From Nephrocerus scutellatus (lineage: Eukaryota > Arthropoda > Insecta > Diptera > Pipunculidae): 64,000 nt of DNA. The notes beneath the pieces were generated by a model. That model was not told the DNA's origin, searched no databases, and was given only the letters and a program-made list of their open reading frames with translations. The stretch spans positions 109,037,908 to 109,101,907 of the forward strand of contig OX352763.1 of NCBI GenBank assembly GCA_947095585.1. Direction: 5' to 3'. Shown here piece after piece: positions 31,519 through 43,650 of the stretch. Position 1 is the first letter of the stretch. Each line of letters begins with the position of its first letter. The position numbers were made by a program, and so were the translations under genes.

Positions 31519-32990
31519 GTATAACATCGACCGGCTAAAAATACCCTCAGTACGCCAACAACTAAGGGATAATTTATCGCAAGGAGTGGAAGCAATCAGC
31601 AGCTCACTGCCGACAACCATCCAAGAACATTGAAAGGCTGTGAAAAATGTTTTCACATCTGGAGCGGAAAGTATTGTTGGTAGAAGCCAGGCAAGGCAAA
31701 GCACGTGGCCTACCGAAGATACCTGGAGGCGGATTGAAGAACGTAAGCTACATAAAGCTCGTATTTTAGATACCACAGCAGCAGCGAGGATTGAGCTAGA
31801 GTCCATGTATCGAAACAAAATGAGAGAAGTGCCGCGTAGTGTAAGACGTGACAAACGTAATTATATTAACAACCTGGCCTCAGAAGCAGAGGAAGCAGCG
31901 AGCAGGTGCGATAGCAGAACCGTTTACAGAATCACCAGAGCTGACAGTAGGTCACCGCTCTCGCCAACATCCGGTGAAAGGCCTAGATGGTGCCGTACTC
32001 GTTTCAGATGTCAAGCGATGGAAGAAGCATTTTTCGACGGTCCTTAACAGTGTATTCGCCAACGATATGCACCAAAATCAAACGGAGCAGCCGGAAGTAG
32101 CAATTTCCCGAATTCGCACCTCAACTCCCAGTACAGATGAGATCGCTACCGCGATCAACGCACTTAAGAACAACAAGTCGGTAGGACTAGATGGTATATC
32201 CGCGCCGCTCCAACGACATCAGCAGATCTTTTATATCCTCTTGTAGAGAGAGCTTGGGAGGCAGAAAGTTTCCTCGACGAGTGGAAGAAGAGAATGATTG
32301 TCAAGCTCCCTAAAAAAGGTAGTCTTATGGAGTGCGAAAACTGGAGAGGCATTTGCGTTCTTCCTGCAGTTGCAAAGGTAATAGCCAAAGTAGTACTTGA
32401 TTGAATTAAGGAACATCTGGACGATACACTCGATGCCGAACAAGCAGGTTTCCGCACTGGATCCTCCTGTGTAGACCACATAAACACCCTGCGGATCATT
32501 ATTGAACAGCGCGTTGCACTACGGTCACCACTGCACCTGCTGTTTATCGATTGTCTCGATCGAAGGCGGAACCGAAAAGGACATTGTCAACCGAATCGGC
32601 AAAGCAAAATCAGTGTTTGGAATGATGTCCATGATATGGCGAAGCAATGCGATCAGCTAAAACACCAAGCTGCGACTGTTATTGAAATATTGAATCTGTG
32701 CCCTTGTATGGGGATGCAGCACTTGGAAGGTGACCGCTACTATCACAAAAAGATTACAAACGCTCGTAATCAGGTGCCTACGGAACATCTTAAAGGTTTT
32801 CTGGCCTAACCGTATTTCTAACGAACATCTTTACCAAAGAACGGGTCAGGAACCAATTGGAACAACCATCCAACGACGGAAGTGGCAGTGGATTGGTCAT
32901 ACAATCCGAAAAGGCGACAGTTCCATAGCAAACTACGCAATGCAATGGAATCCGTTATCTCAGGATGCTTAATCACATTTCACATTCATG
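31519..32990 (+). pseudogene. RTE-like LINE ORF with RT core deleted
   Basis: In order: YNIDRLKIPSVRQQLRDNLS, TWRRIEERKLHKARIL (domain between endonuclease and RT), DEIATAINALKNNKSVGLDG (RT start), then LDAEQAGFRTGSSCVDH in another frame and LHLLFIDCL. It jumps straight to SIEGGTEKDIVNRIGKAKSV and RISNEHLYQRTGQEPIGTTI, RRKWQWIGHTIRK, NYAMQWNP (C-terminal domain). The catalytic YADD part is missing. Confidence 0.8.
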
Positions 32991-32999
32991 AGGGTACCC

Positions 33000-34800
33000 T
33001 CAATTTGCGAATTAAATCGGTCTTCAGGTTGGCGGATCAGATTACTCTCTTTGGCTCTGTAGTTTCATTTTGTTTGAAAATATCAGACTGTATAAGGGCT
33101 CGACTTCACAAAACCTTTTTACAACAATATGAAACGATAAGGGACAAGCAATAGATATTCTACCAGAACGTTACAGGGTATACATAAAACAGGAAAATTA
33201 ACACAACAAATAATATGAGAGTCTTAAGTTGAGGCCCTCACGTTCGATCGTAAGTGTTTCTTTCTACCTGCAACAAGCTTTTTATATTTTTGCCATCCTC
33301 TACCATCCTCTTGAACAGGATTATGAAAGTCAAGTGAATCATCCATCATTGACTTCCTCTTCGAGTGTGTTATTTATTGTCAACCTTATCTGACACATCC
33401 AACAAATATACTCGTCCCAATTCAAGAGTATCCAAGACATTAAGTTAAGGATCGTCAAAGTTCAACAAAAGTTATCCTAAACATTGCAGTTTACTTTGAA
33501 CATCTGGATTACTAGATCATCTTTATTCCAGATGCTCAGAAAGTTCTTGAAGGAGGTCTTACTTACTCGTACAAGGATGAAGTTAAAATTATATTTGAAT
33601 GCAATGTTTGCACAAATTAGGGAAATCTCATACTGGTTCAAGTTGATACAATCACAAACAATCACACCCTCAAAATAAATAAATAATTTCAGAATGATAA
33701 CAAATGTCGCACTGTTGTCCTCGTCATTGCTCAACAGTTGACAATGCATCTCTGTGACACAACTGTACGACAACTTTTCTTTGCTGTTGTCATCGTCGTT
33801 CGTGTACTCGTTTGAGTGGCGGCGCCATAAAAAGTTGGACTTGGATTAATCCTTTTGCAGTTCCATATTTTCTGTGCACTCTGAGTATAACCTTGCGCAC
33901 GGATATTCAAATGGTTGTTGCAGCCAGCGAAAGGAAGAAGGAACCAAACGAACGACGCCAAAATTGTGCGAGAAGCCGAGAAGAGAACCAACTGATTTGC
34001 GTTGTTTCGTTTTTCTTCCCTTCCAATCTGGGGGAATTTTAATCTGTTGTTGTTTCGTTTTTTAGTTGCACTCAGTTCTACCAGAGACTACACTAATGTT
34101 TTGTGTTCAACATTTGTTTGGTTGCCGTTTTGGCAATGAGATGAATCATCATCCCTTTTTTTCGATTCGAGTGCCAACCCGTTGATCCTGACGAAGCGAA
34201 ACTATTATTCTTCTTCTTCTACAAGAGGAGCAGGCAACAAAGAACGGTAAATAAATCTTTGGTTGTCTGCCTGGTCTGTTGCAACACTTCCTGTGCTGCT
34301 CCAGAAACTCAACTAAGCGGGATGGCTTTGTTGTGTAGTTATGTTATTTATTTCTATCTCTCAGGAAGATGCATTCCACGAGTAAACTTAAAGCACTCTT
34401 GACGTTGAAATCTCCTCTGATGATTCTTTGATTTTATCCCAATAACAATGCATATATTTTTGGATTTTTTTTAAGCTCAAGCTTCAATGTATTGTTCGTT
34501 AATTAATATCTAAAAGTTGTAAATTTCTTAGGAGAACGAACTTCAATTAAACTCGAAATGGAATTGAAATGAATGCGGAAGGGTCTTAGTTGCTAATTAG
34601 TTGCGAGGATAATGGACAATTGTTTACCAATTGACGAGTTGTCTTGAATGATAAACAAACGAAGATGCGAATGCGGAAGGGCCATCCTATGAATGTCTGA
34701 AATCGTATTAAGTGGTTTTCCTCTTCATTGCCAACTTCTGTTCAAGGAAGAGCTGGAAGGTCTCATTCGTATAAGGAGGATAATCGAGTACCACAACCAG
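33000..34800. other. Stretch without recognised gene
   Basis: The segment 33730-34060 is less AT-rich than its surroundings and open on both strands for 60-86 codons, but I recognise no product. It could be 5' UTR-like or unique intron sequence. Confidence 0.35.
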
Positions 34801-34809
34801 GGGACGGGC

Positions 34810-35740
34810 AAATTTGTGTTTAGATTTGGTTTGGTTTTCGCTTGGGCTTGGACCGAAAAATGTTTTGGTTTTGGTTTCTGATTTATGGAATGAATTTGGA
34901 TTTTCTTACTAAAAAAATTGAGTTTTCTGACTTAAAAATTTGGGTCTTAGTTCTTGATTTTTGAATTTTTATGGTTTTGGTTTTTTTTTACTTGTTTTTT
35001 GTTGTGGGTTTGGGTTTTTCTGACTGAACAAATTTTGTTTATCATTTGTAAATTTGGTTTCCGGACTGAACATCTTAATCATAATATTCGGCGCGACAGA
35101 CCATTGCGGTCCAATGTCGAGCTTCTCGCGACCATTTGTGTTGTGCATGTATATTTTTGGACACAAATCTTCAGGGTACTAATAAATTTCGGTTTTGGTT
35201 CCGATTTCTCGTTTTGGATTTTCGTACTAAAAAATTTGGGTTTTGGGTTTCGAATTTATTAATTGGTTTGGGTTTTTTCAATGAAAAATTTGGGTTTCTT
35301 GACAAAAAAAGATATGGATATTCGTTTCTCTGACTAGAAAATTTTAGTTTTAGTTTTCAGACTAAACATTTTTGAGTTCTGCCTTAAAGATTTGTTTTGG
35401 GTTTTCTGACTTCAAACTTTTGGTATTTGTTTCTCCGACAAGAACGTTTCGGTTTTAATTTTCCGACTGATAATTTTTGGATTCTGGTTTATTTTTTGTA
35501 TGGTTTTGGGTTTTTCTGACTAGTTAGTTTTGGTTTTTGATTCTCATTTGTAAAGTTGGGTTTCGGACTGAAAATCTTTAGGGTTTTCGTTTTTTTGACC
35601 AATAAATTTCGGTTTTGGTTTTTTTTACTCTCTTACTTGACTTGAAATTTTGGGTTTTAGTTTCTAATTTATGAATGGGTTTTGGGGTTTTTTAATGAAA
35701 AATTTTGGTTCCTTGTGGAATGCCTTACCATTAACCATCA
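34810..35740. repeat. TTTTGGGTTTTCTGACT low-complexity array
   Basis: T/G-rich sequence made of diverged units such as TTTGGGTTTTTCTGACT and AAAAATTTTGGTTTT, with a loose period of about 50-60 bases. A SINE tail (35065-35145) interrupts it. Confidence 0.8.
35065..35145 (-). mobile_element. SINE tail fragment
   Basis: On the minus strand GGTCGCGAGAAGC, TTGGACCGCAATGGTCTGTC and GCCGAATATTATGATTA match the tail of the tRNA-derived element at 47590-47770 (GGTTGCGAGAAGC...TTGGACCGCAACGGTCTGTC). Confidence 0.6.
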
Positions 35741-36007
35741 GGGAATTTTTTTTCCGGTTCAATCTTTAACAACCAAGTACTTGATCATCTTGAATCTAGT
35801 CATATTGTGCTTTGATCTTGCAAGGCCAAGATCATTATCCAAAATTGGCCACAAGGTGGGCTGAGAGATTTCCAACTCATATGAATGGCGTGGAATCGAC
35901 TGATTAGGCTAAATAGGAACTGAAGCACTTACTTCTTCGATATTTGCTATGCGTTGTCTCACTGCCACAGCTACCTGGCATGATTGCTAAATTTTTTTAT
36001 ATGTTAG

Positions 36008-36145
36008 TCCCCCGACCCCGGGATCCGATCACTACCAAATTTTAACAGAAAGTGTTGTCACCGGAAATACATATGTGTGCAAATTTTCAATAACATCGGG
36101 CTTTGGGAAGAGGATTAAAAATGGGTCGCAAGATTCCACTGCCGA
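36008..36145. repeat. Interspersed repeat family A, inverted copy
   Basis: GATCCGATCACTACCAAATT, AGTGTTGTCACCG.AAATACA and TCGGGCTTTGGGAAG are the reverse complement of 55570-55690. The end GGATTAAAAATGGGTCGCAA resembles 45390-45425 and 52855-52885. Confidence 0.75.
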
Positions 36146-36299
36146 ACGAACGAACAAACTGCAGTACCATGCCAGCACGATGTTAATATAGGTAATTTAA
36201 CAAGTTACTCTTTCATGAACTTCACCATGATAAAAATGTAAACCTTGACCGACGTTTTGATACTGACAGATCATAACTCCGCAGCAGCCGGTCACCAGC

Positions 36300-36920
36300 A
36301 CGTGTTGTAAAAGGAGTGGTAAGCTCGTGGCGGGTTCTAGCTGCATCTTACCTTATATATATGGGAAGAGAGCTGGTTTCTACCACGGGAGATTAATAAG
36401 GGCCGCGGGTACTTAGAGTATGCTCATTTTAGGCAATGTCTTCGTACCTTAGCGACCCTTAAAGAGCTGCACTCATTCTGAACGAACTGAGTCCCTTGAT
36501 GTCAGATCTCACCAAGGTCGCGTTGTTGCTACAGGAGTTGGTTCCGCCTACATATGAGGTTAATCTCCTTAGAGGTTAGCTGAGTCTGTGCCAACTTTTG
36601 GTTGAGGGCCCAGTATCGTTCTGGGCTTGACCTACGTAGTGGCTGGTAGATTAATACCTAAATGGGGGTAGAGCCCTAGCATGGTAACGTCTCGAACAAG
36701 GCCTAGTGTTACATTGGTACATCAGAGCCCAACCTGATGTTACACGTGCGATGATGTGTTCATTGTGGAGTTGCACATCTCAACCGGTCGTCGTGAACCA
36801 ATGATCGGCAAGGATTTAAGATAGGTCCTGCTCTAAACATTGAGTTAATACTGGCTCATCTGTCTAAGATTGACATTGATTGTCGTATAACTAATCCGCG
36901 TCCGAAGAGGACCGTGGATC
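36300..36920 (+). repeat. Interspersed repeat family B, copy 1
   Basis: Words such as AGATCTCACCAAGGTCGCGT, CTCCTTAGAGGTTAGCTGAG and TTTTGGTTGAGGGCCCAGTA are found inverted at 60740-60900. No coding capacity seen. It may be the untranslated or terminal part of an unknown transposon. Confidence 0.6.
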
Positions 36921-37229
36921 ATTATTTTATAAGTTATTTGTATTACCCGCAATTTTTAATCGAACAATTATTAACAAGACCATTGGTCTTAAAAATGTAT
37001 TTGTTTATCAATAAATGAAATTAAAGGAAAGTCATCATCACTCTCTTCTGTTTGTACGTTTAATAGATTAGCAGATTGAATGCTGAAGGTATTTGATAAG
37101 AGATTTTATTGATAGGCGTTTGTTTGTTTGTGTTAAGGAATTTATTTATTAAGGAGAGAAAAGTATATGTATTGAATATTGAACGTCAGCGGATCATACA
37201 GATCATACTTAGCCAATTATGAATTCTTC

Positions 37230-38600
37230 TTCTTCTTATCACTACTCGAGAGGTATAGGGCGCCTACGCGCCATCTTGATCTGTTTACTGCAACGCGTTT
37301 AAGCTGCTTCCAACTCATTCCCAAGGACCCTGATTCATCCTCGACTGTCCTGCGCCACGTTCTCCTAAGGCATCTCGCTGTTCTACCTGCATGGGTGAGC
37401 GGGTTCCACTACATAGCATATTTCGCAATGGAGTTTTCGTCTGAGTTCTGAAAACATTGCTTCTCCAGAATTTTTGATAGCATTCCGAACGCAGCCCTTG
37501 ATTTCCCGATATTGCTGCACACATCCAGTTCGGTGCCACCGCGATCAGCCGAGACCACACTTCCTAGGTATAGAAAGTTGTCAAATTTTTCGACTACCTG
37601 TCCAGCAATGGTGAGCTGAGAGCGGGTGTTAGGGGCTTTTGTTTTGGCAGTGTTTATCTTGAGCCCCACTTTGCTTGCTTCGTTTTTTAGATTTTGTGCC
37701 ATCATATGAAGTTCCATTATCCGTAGTAAGAGCAGGCAAACATCTCGCCAGCGTAGTGCAGGTGTTTAAGGTAATTTGTCATAGTCCAACGAATTCCAAT
37801 GTTCCCTACAGTCAGTGCTGCACGGAGTATATCGCTGTTGACCACCAGGAATAACAGCGGTGATAGTATGCACCCCTGACGTTCTCCACATTGGACTTCA
37901 AATTCCTTGGACACTTTAACGTTGTGTAGGACGTGACATTTACTTCCTTCGTATGTATCTTTGATAATAGCTATAAGCTTTTCTGGGATACTCCTCCTGC
38001 GCAGGTCAATTCAAATAGCATCTCGATTTAAGCTGTCAAAAGCCTTCTCAAAGTCGATGATCAGTAGATGTGGTTAAACGCATTGTTCTATTATGCGCAA
38101 GGTATTTTTTTATTTATTTATTTATTTATTTATCGATCTAAGAGGATGCAGAGCAAAAGCCTGCCTGTTGGACGCTGAGAGTTGAATCTAAATGCTCTTT
38201 AACGGATTCTAATATGATTCTAGCTATTATTTTGGCTACGGCCGGTAAGCCGCATATACCTCTCTAGTTTCCACACTCCATCAGATTTCCGTTTTTTGGA
38301 ACTCTTTTCCACTCTTGGGGAAATTGATCATTTCCCCATGCTCTCCGTATGAGCGGGTGTAGAAGATCAGCCGATGTGCTTGGCGACGCTTGGAATATTT
38401 CGGCAGGGATGCCGTCAATACCGACCGCTTTATTTTTCTTAAGAGGCTTGATTGCTGCTGTTATTTCGGTTTTACTGGGAGGTCCAGTGCGAATTCGGGC
38501 ACTCATCTCTTCGGAACATTCATTAGCACTCGAGATCATATCGCAGGAGGCTCGCCATGTGCCCTCTTCCGTTCTCTATTTCCAGAGAAACTCCCAGATG
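37230..38600 (-). pseudogene. RTE-like LINE ORF remnant
   Basis: Read downward: RIRTGPPSKTEITAAIKPLK, KKNKAVGIDGIPAEIFQ (RT start), SLMECGN.RGICGLPAVAK, FEVQCGERQGCILSPLLFLV (RT palm), YAGE in place of YADD, KNEASKVGLKINTAKTKA, FLYLGSVVSADRGGTELDVC, and the C-terminus TWRRTVEDESGSLGMSWKQL then KRVAVNRSRWRAP. Several frameshifts. A TTTA microsatellite sits inside it at 38104-38135. Confidence 0.8.
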
Positions 38601-40640
38601 GCACCACGAGGAGGCGGAAGTAGGACTTACTAACAGAGCTGCATGTTATTCGGTTGCAGAGGCTCTTTCTCGTTATTTAGCGGACCATCACATATCGGGA
38701 GATGCTGCTCTTACGAGGCCTTTCTTAGTCGTTTATCATCAAGTGGCTTGAACGTCAGGAGATTTTACTTCACTTGGCCAGTTATAACAGACATTGCTAT
38801 CTTGAATTGCTAGGAATTGCGACCACTTTCCAGAACGTCAAGTTATAGATGAGTCCGTTGCCTTTTTTAGAGCCCATTTTAAATGTCCACTACAAATGCT
38901 TAACTTAACTTCATTTTTCATACTTGTTTTTGGCCAAACGATTGTCAGTTTATTTGGCAGATCAAATTGTTTATGAAATTTAAAAACTCTACTCTGGTTA
39001 TGCTATAATAAGTGGCTATAAAGTCTAAATCCAGATGGTGTAATACGTACTGAGCTGAGAGTAAAGGGAATTAAGAAAGTAACTTCAGCATACTAACCAG
39101 CCACTTAGAACGTCAGTTACTTTGCCCACTCCTCCCCGAAAATTGAGATTACTGAACAAGAGATAAAATGCTCCAGTGTCCACTTCAGTTCCAAACTAAA
39201 GCCAAAGCTAAACCTCGACTGCACTTCACCATCAACTTTATTACTTTCCACAGAAGATTCAGTTAATTGAAGTGCACGCAGCTGCAAGCAGGGAGAGAGG
39301 GAATATCGAATGCATAAATAGGCAACGTAGACAATAGCAAATGGTCTACTTAACCACAATTGAACTAAGGCACAGTACCGTGTTGTGCTGGTTGGTGGTT
39401 TAGGGGGAGAAACAGTGGAAAATCGCATGCTTCAGATAACCGCGACGATTCCCCACAATACCCATGTTGTTGTCAGGCAGGCAAACCACTCCCGCGCGAG
39501 AGTAAATTAATTCACCTAATTATTGTGAATGTTCGAGCTACTCCACAGATGGCTGACGGAATGCGCAAGGACTCTTGAACTTTTCCTTCTTCTCCTATTT
39601 ATTTATTGTAGGATGGTGGTTACGGAGGAAAGAAATTCCGCACATAATTCCGAGTTCGTTGCTTTGTTGCAATCGAAACGATGCACAACTGAGCTGATGT
39701 GATGCTATGTGGAATGCTAAGCAGACTGAATGAATCACTAGAAAGTATTTCGAATAAAACAAAAGACTGACTGAGTTCGGGATACGCAGGCAAGAAGACA
39801 GACGACTATTCTTCGTAAATAAGCTCAATTTGGAAAATCTATAAGCAGCCACAAGCACGCACGTACATCTTACAAACTCCTACTCCTTTCTAATTTGGAA
39901 TGGAAGGTTTTTGGTTATGACCATCGCAGACGAGTCAGCGGTATTGTGAATTTACGTGACTGGCATTCGTCAGAACGCTGCAAAGACCAGACCAACCACC
40001 AAGCTGCCATAACGAATACTCCAAGCGCCACATCATCAACTCTTTCATCACGAACAGAAATGACCTTTATCATGTCACTTGCAGTGTGCGACAGAAGAAT
40101 ACGCGGGAGCACAACATTGTTTAGTTTTTATCTCTAATGAATTATGGCAAATAGCCGTCATCCAAGAATGTGCCAAATGCATCCTTCTTCAGATTTTGCT
40201 CACTCGTATATGGTGCCATTAGTCTGGCTGTCCTGCTGTCCTCCTGTCTCAGATGTGGAAAGAATTAAAAGCACAGAGTTTCTTTGTTTTTGTCGCAGTG
40301 ATGGATTCATATACAGGGTGACGGGGAATTAAATTAACAATGAACACTGTACACAATTTAATGCTGTGTTTTAAACAACGACAAGTTTACCCAGCAATTA
40401 AGTCGTCATAAAAACTAACTCGTGCTGCAACTGTAAGAGACTGACTGGCGTGCTTTCTATTCATTATCTCAACCGAGACGCTAATGTAGCCGTGCTACAT
40501 CCTTTAAAAGTTCATCAAAAGTATTAGACTTCAGAGGCTGTACAACTCACTTTAAGCGAGTTTGACTAAATTTTCTTAAGTACCAGCATTTTTTCAATAG
40601 AATATCAACGGGTCGGTGCGAGTACAAGGTTTGCGCGTAA
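38601..40640. other. Stretch without recognised gene
   Basis: No repeat or protein-like frame recognised. Confidence 0.4.
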
Positions 40641-42960
40641 AAATATCCACAAAGCCACCTGGGTATCTCCTGATGGAGCCACTCGCAAGCAGATAGACCC
40701 TGTGTGACAAAGATGGTAATCTGATCGCCGATCTTAAAGCCATCTAAGAGCGATGGGAAGAGCACTTTCATGAGTTGCTAAATGGCCAGTTAACTGAGGA
40801 GTTGGAGGCTCCACCAACGACCGAAGATCATACTATGCTGCCGCCACCAAGCATAGACGAAGTTAGCAGAGCGATAAATCGGCTCGAAAACAATAAGGCC
40901 CCGGTATCTGATGGGATGCCAGCGGAACTGATAAAAATAGGAGGCCCCACATTACACCAAGCAATTCATGAACTAATAGTGCAAGTGTGGGAGGAAGAAG
41001 CAATGGCAGAAGACTGGCGTTGAGGCATCCTGTGCCCCATACATACGAACGGAGATATAACAACCTGCAACAATTATCGTGGTATAACGTTGTTGAGTAC
41101 CGCATATAAGATTTTCTCCTCTATCATTCAAGACAGGATAGCACCACACGCAAAAGTCATCATTGGTGTATACCAGTGTGGCTTCATCCCAGGCAAATCA
41201 ACAACCGATCAAATTTACACCCTAAGGCAGGTGATGGAAAAATGTCTAGAGTTTCAAAACTCACTACACCATCTTTTTAGAGACTTTAAAGCCACCTATG
41301 ATCTTTATAAAGTCATGAGAGAATTCGTCATCCTAAATAAACTGACACGACTATGTAGGTTGACCATGACCAATGTAATAAGTCAAGTAAAAATATCCGG
41401 ATCACTATCAAGCCCATTGAACATCTATAACGGGCTCCGACAAGGGGATGGACTGGCCTGCGTCCTCTTCAATCTGGCGTTGGAGAAAGTGATCCGAGAC
41501 TCTGACGTGACGGCGAGAGGAACAATCCTCTATAAGTCCATTCAGATACTGGCTTACGCAGACGATATTGACATCATGGGTAGAAACCAAAGAGCTGTAC
41601 AGTAAGCTTTCTTCCAGATAGAGCAAGCGGCACGAAATAGTCTGTCAAGACTCACCAAGCATAGACGAAGTTAGCAGAGCGATAAATCGGCTCGAAAACA
41701 ATAAGGCCCCGGTATCTGATGGGATGCCAGCGGAACTGATAAAAATAGGAGGCCCCACATTACACCAAGCAATTCATGAACTAATAGTGCAAGTGTGGGA
41801 GGAAGAAGCAATGGCAGAAGACTGGCGTTGAGGCATCCTGTGCCCCATACATACGAACGGAGATATAACAACCTGCAACAATTATCGTGGTATAACGTTG
41901 TTGAGTACCGCATATAAGATTTTCTCCTCTATCATTCAAGACAGGATAGCACCACACGCAAAAGTCATCATTGGTGTATACCAGTGTGGCTTCATCCCAG
42001 GCAAATCAACAACCGATCAAATTTACACCCTAAGGCAGGTGATGGAAAAATGTCTAGAGTTTCAAAACTCACTACACCATCTTTTTAGAGACTTTAAAGC
42101 CACCTATGATCTTTATAAAGTCATGAGAGAATTCGTCATCCTAAATAAACTGACACGACTATGTAGGTTGACCATGACCAATGTAATAAGTCAAGTAAAA
42201 ATATCCGGATCACTATCAAGCCCATTGAACATCTATAACGGGCTCCGACAAGGGGATGGACTGGCCTGCGTCCTCTTCAATCTGGCGTTGGAGAAAGTGA
42301 TCCGAGACTCTGACGTGACGGCGAGAGGAACAATCCTCTATAAGTCCATTCAGATACTGGCTTACGCAGACGATATTGACATCATGGGTAGAAACCAAAG
42401 AGCTGTACAGTAAGCTTTCTTCCAGATAGAGCAAGCGGCACGAAATAGTCTGTCAAGACTCTTCAAATCCAGGAATTTCACCATAAAAATCCAAACTGCT
42501 GGTATAGAAGACAATGGTCATACCAGTACTTACATATGGGTTCGAGACTTGGGTGCTTAGCAAAACGCATTCTGACCTTTTAGCCGCGTTCGAGAGAAAA
42601 GTCTTACGGAGGATGAAGAATGACGATTCCGGAGACTCTATAATGATGAGATCTACGAGCGTTATCGCGATGTCGACACCGTGAAGGGAATTAAGCACGG
42701 TAGGCTTTGGTGGGTTGGACACCTAGTTCGCATGAGCGAAGATGATGCTGCTTGGAAAGTCCTTTGCAGTAGGATTTATGGAACACGGCAGCGAGGCCGG
42801 CCAAGCCTACCGCTGAAAGGATGACGTGGACGCCCACAGTTTAGGGATGCCAAACTGGATGACATCGGCTCGAAATCGGGACCGGTGTAGCGATTTTTTG
42901 CGGGAGGCCAGGACCGGACACCGGTTATAGAGCCAAATATAATGATGATGATGATGATAA
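40640..42960 (+). mobile_element. RTE-like LINE, degenerate, with 808-bp internal duplication and ATGATG tail
   Basis: Endonuclease end (ATWVSPDGATRKQIDPV), linker, RT start (SIDEVSRAINRLENNKAPVS), CNNYRGITLLSTAYKIFSSI, YQCGFIPGKSTTDQIYTLRQ, LFRDFKATYD, LRQGDGLACVLFNLALEKVI and ILAYADDIDIMGR (YADD at 41555-41566 and again at 42363-42374). The C-terminal RLYNDEIYERYRDVDTVKGI and RLWWVGHLVRMSEDDA follow, and the element ends in a short ATG repeat (42942-42959), the usual RTE-type tail. The endonuclease front and part of the linker are missing, and in-frame stops (e.g. TGA after EDWR) show it is dead. Confidence 0.85.
40846..42461. repeat. 808-bp tandem duplication (two identical-looking copies)
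   Basis: Unit 1 is 40846-41653 and unit 2 is 41654-42461. The translated frames of both copies are the same on both strands, including the TGA that interrupts the RT. The junction has about one base of microhomology (C). Either a very recent duplication or an assembly artefact. Confidence 0.95.
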
Positions 42961-42961
42961 G

Positions 42962-43170
42962 AGACCTATAATTTACATTTTAAAGCAATATCTGGAAGGC
43001 GAATTGAGAAGCTTTCTCATGGCAGTTATTACTCTCGAATGTTTGTCAGACATTCGTGAGAGGTTGAAGGTGGTAAAAAAGCTTTTCAGTGTTTTTTTGG
43101 GATTTGAAATTCGAGCCTCCTGCCTAGTTGTCCAACGCACTAACAAACTGAGCCAACGTTGCGACCTATA
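42962..43170 (-). mobile_element. tRNA-derived SINE
   Basis: On the minus strand an A-box-like TGGCTCAGTTTG (43155-43144) and a B-box-like GGCTCGAATTTC (43117-43106) lie about 30 bases apart, as in a tRNA promoter. A non-tRNA body follows with CTCACGAATGTCTGAC and CATGAGAAAGCTTCTC, similar to the element at 47590-47770. No cloverleaf can be closed, so it is a SINE head, not a tRNA gene. Confidence 0.55.
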
Positions 43171-43261
43171 ACATCATGAAATTAAAAATACGGGCACGGT
43201 TGCTTAAATTCAAGTCAAGTCTAGGCTTATCAAGCTCTGTATAGCCAAGGTGTAAAGTCAA

Positions 43262-43490
43262 TTCGGCTGCCTTTCACAGCGAAGAGATCCAGAAGGCCTA
43301 GCGTTACGCGATATGACTCGCCCTTAATGAATGGTGAATTCACGGCTGCCTTTCACAGCGAAGAGATCCAGAAGGCCAAGAGTTACGCGATATGACTCGC
43401 CCTTAATGAATGGTGAGTACATCTTACCGCTAAGATTGTGGGAAGGCCCAACGTTACGTGATATAACTCGCCTTTAATGAAAGGAGAATA
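43262..43490. repeat. 79-bp tandem repeat, 2.7 units
   Basis: CGGCTGCCTTTCACAGCGAA, then GAGATCCAGAAGGCC and GTTACGCGATATGACTCGCC start at 43264 and 43343, with a diverged third unit (GTTACGTGATATAACTCGCC) up to about 43490. Confidence 0.85.
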
Positions 43491-43554
43491 AATCATGCAG
43501 CTAAGAACATGGACATTGAAGTGGAATTGAATGGAATGAAATTGTTGAGCCGAT

Positions 43555-43650
43555 TATGATGAAACTGGATGACATCAGCTCGAAAAAGGTAGATCAATTT
43601 TTTTGGGGAAGCCAGGATCTGTTGTAAAGCTAAACATAATGACTGACTGC
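43555..43650 (+). mobile_element. RTE-like LINE 3'-end fragment
   Basis: AAACTGGATGACATCAGCTC then GAAGCCAGGATC and AACATAATGA match the last 100 bases of the LINE ending at 42960. Confidence 0.65.

Noticed and set aside
33731..34042. Possible Tweety 5' exon on the minus strand
   Set aside because: No TM1/TM2-like hydrophobic segment and no match to the Tweety N-terminus.
43106..43155. A tRNA gene
   Set aside because: A and B boxes are degenerate, the cloverleaf does not close, and a SINE-type body follows.
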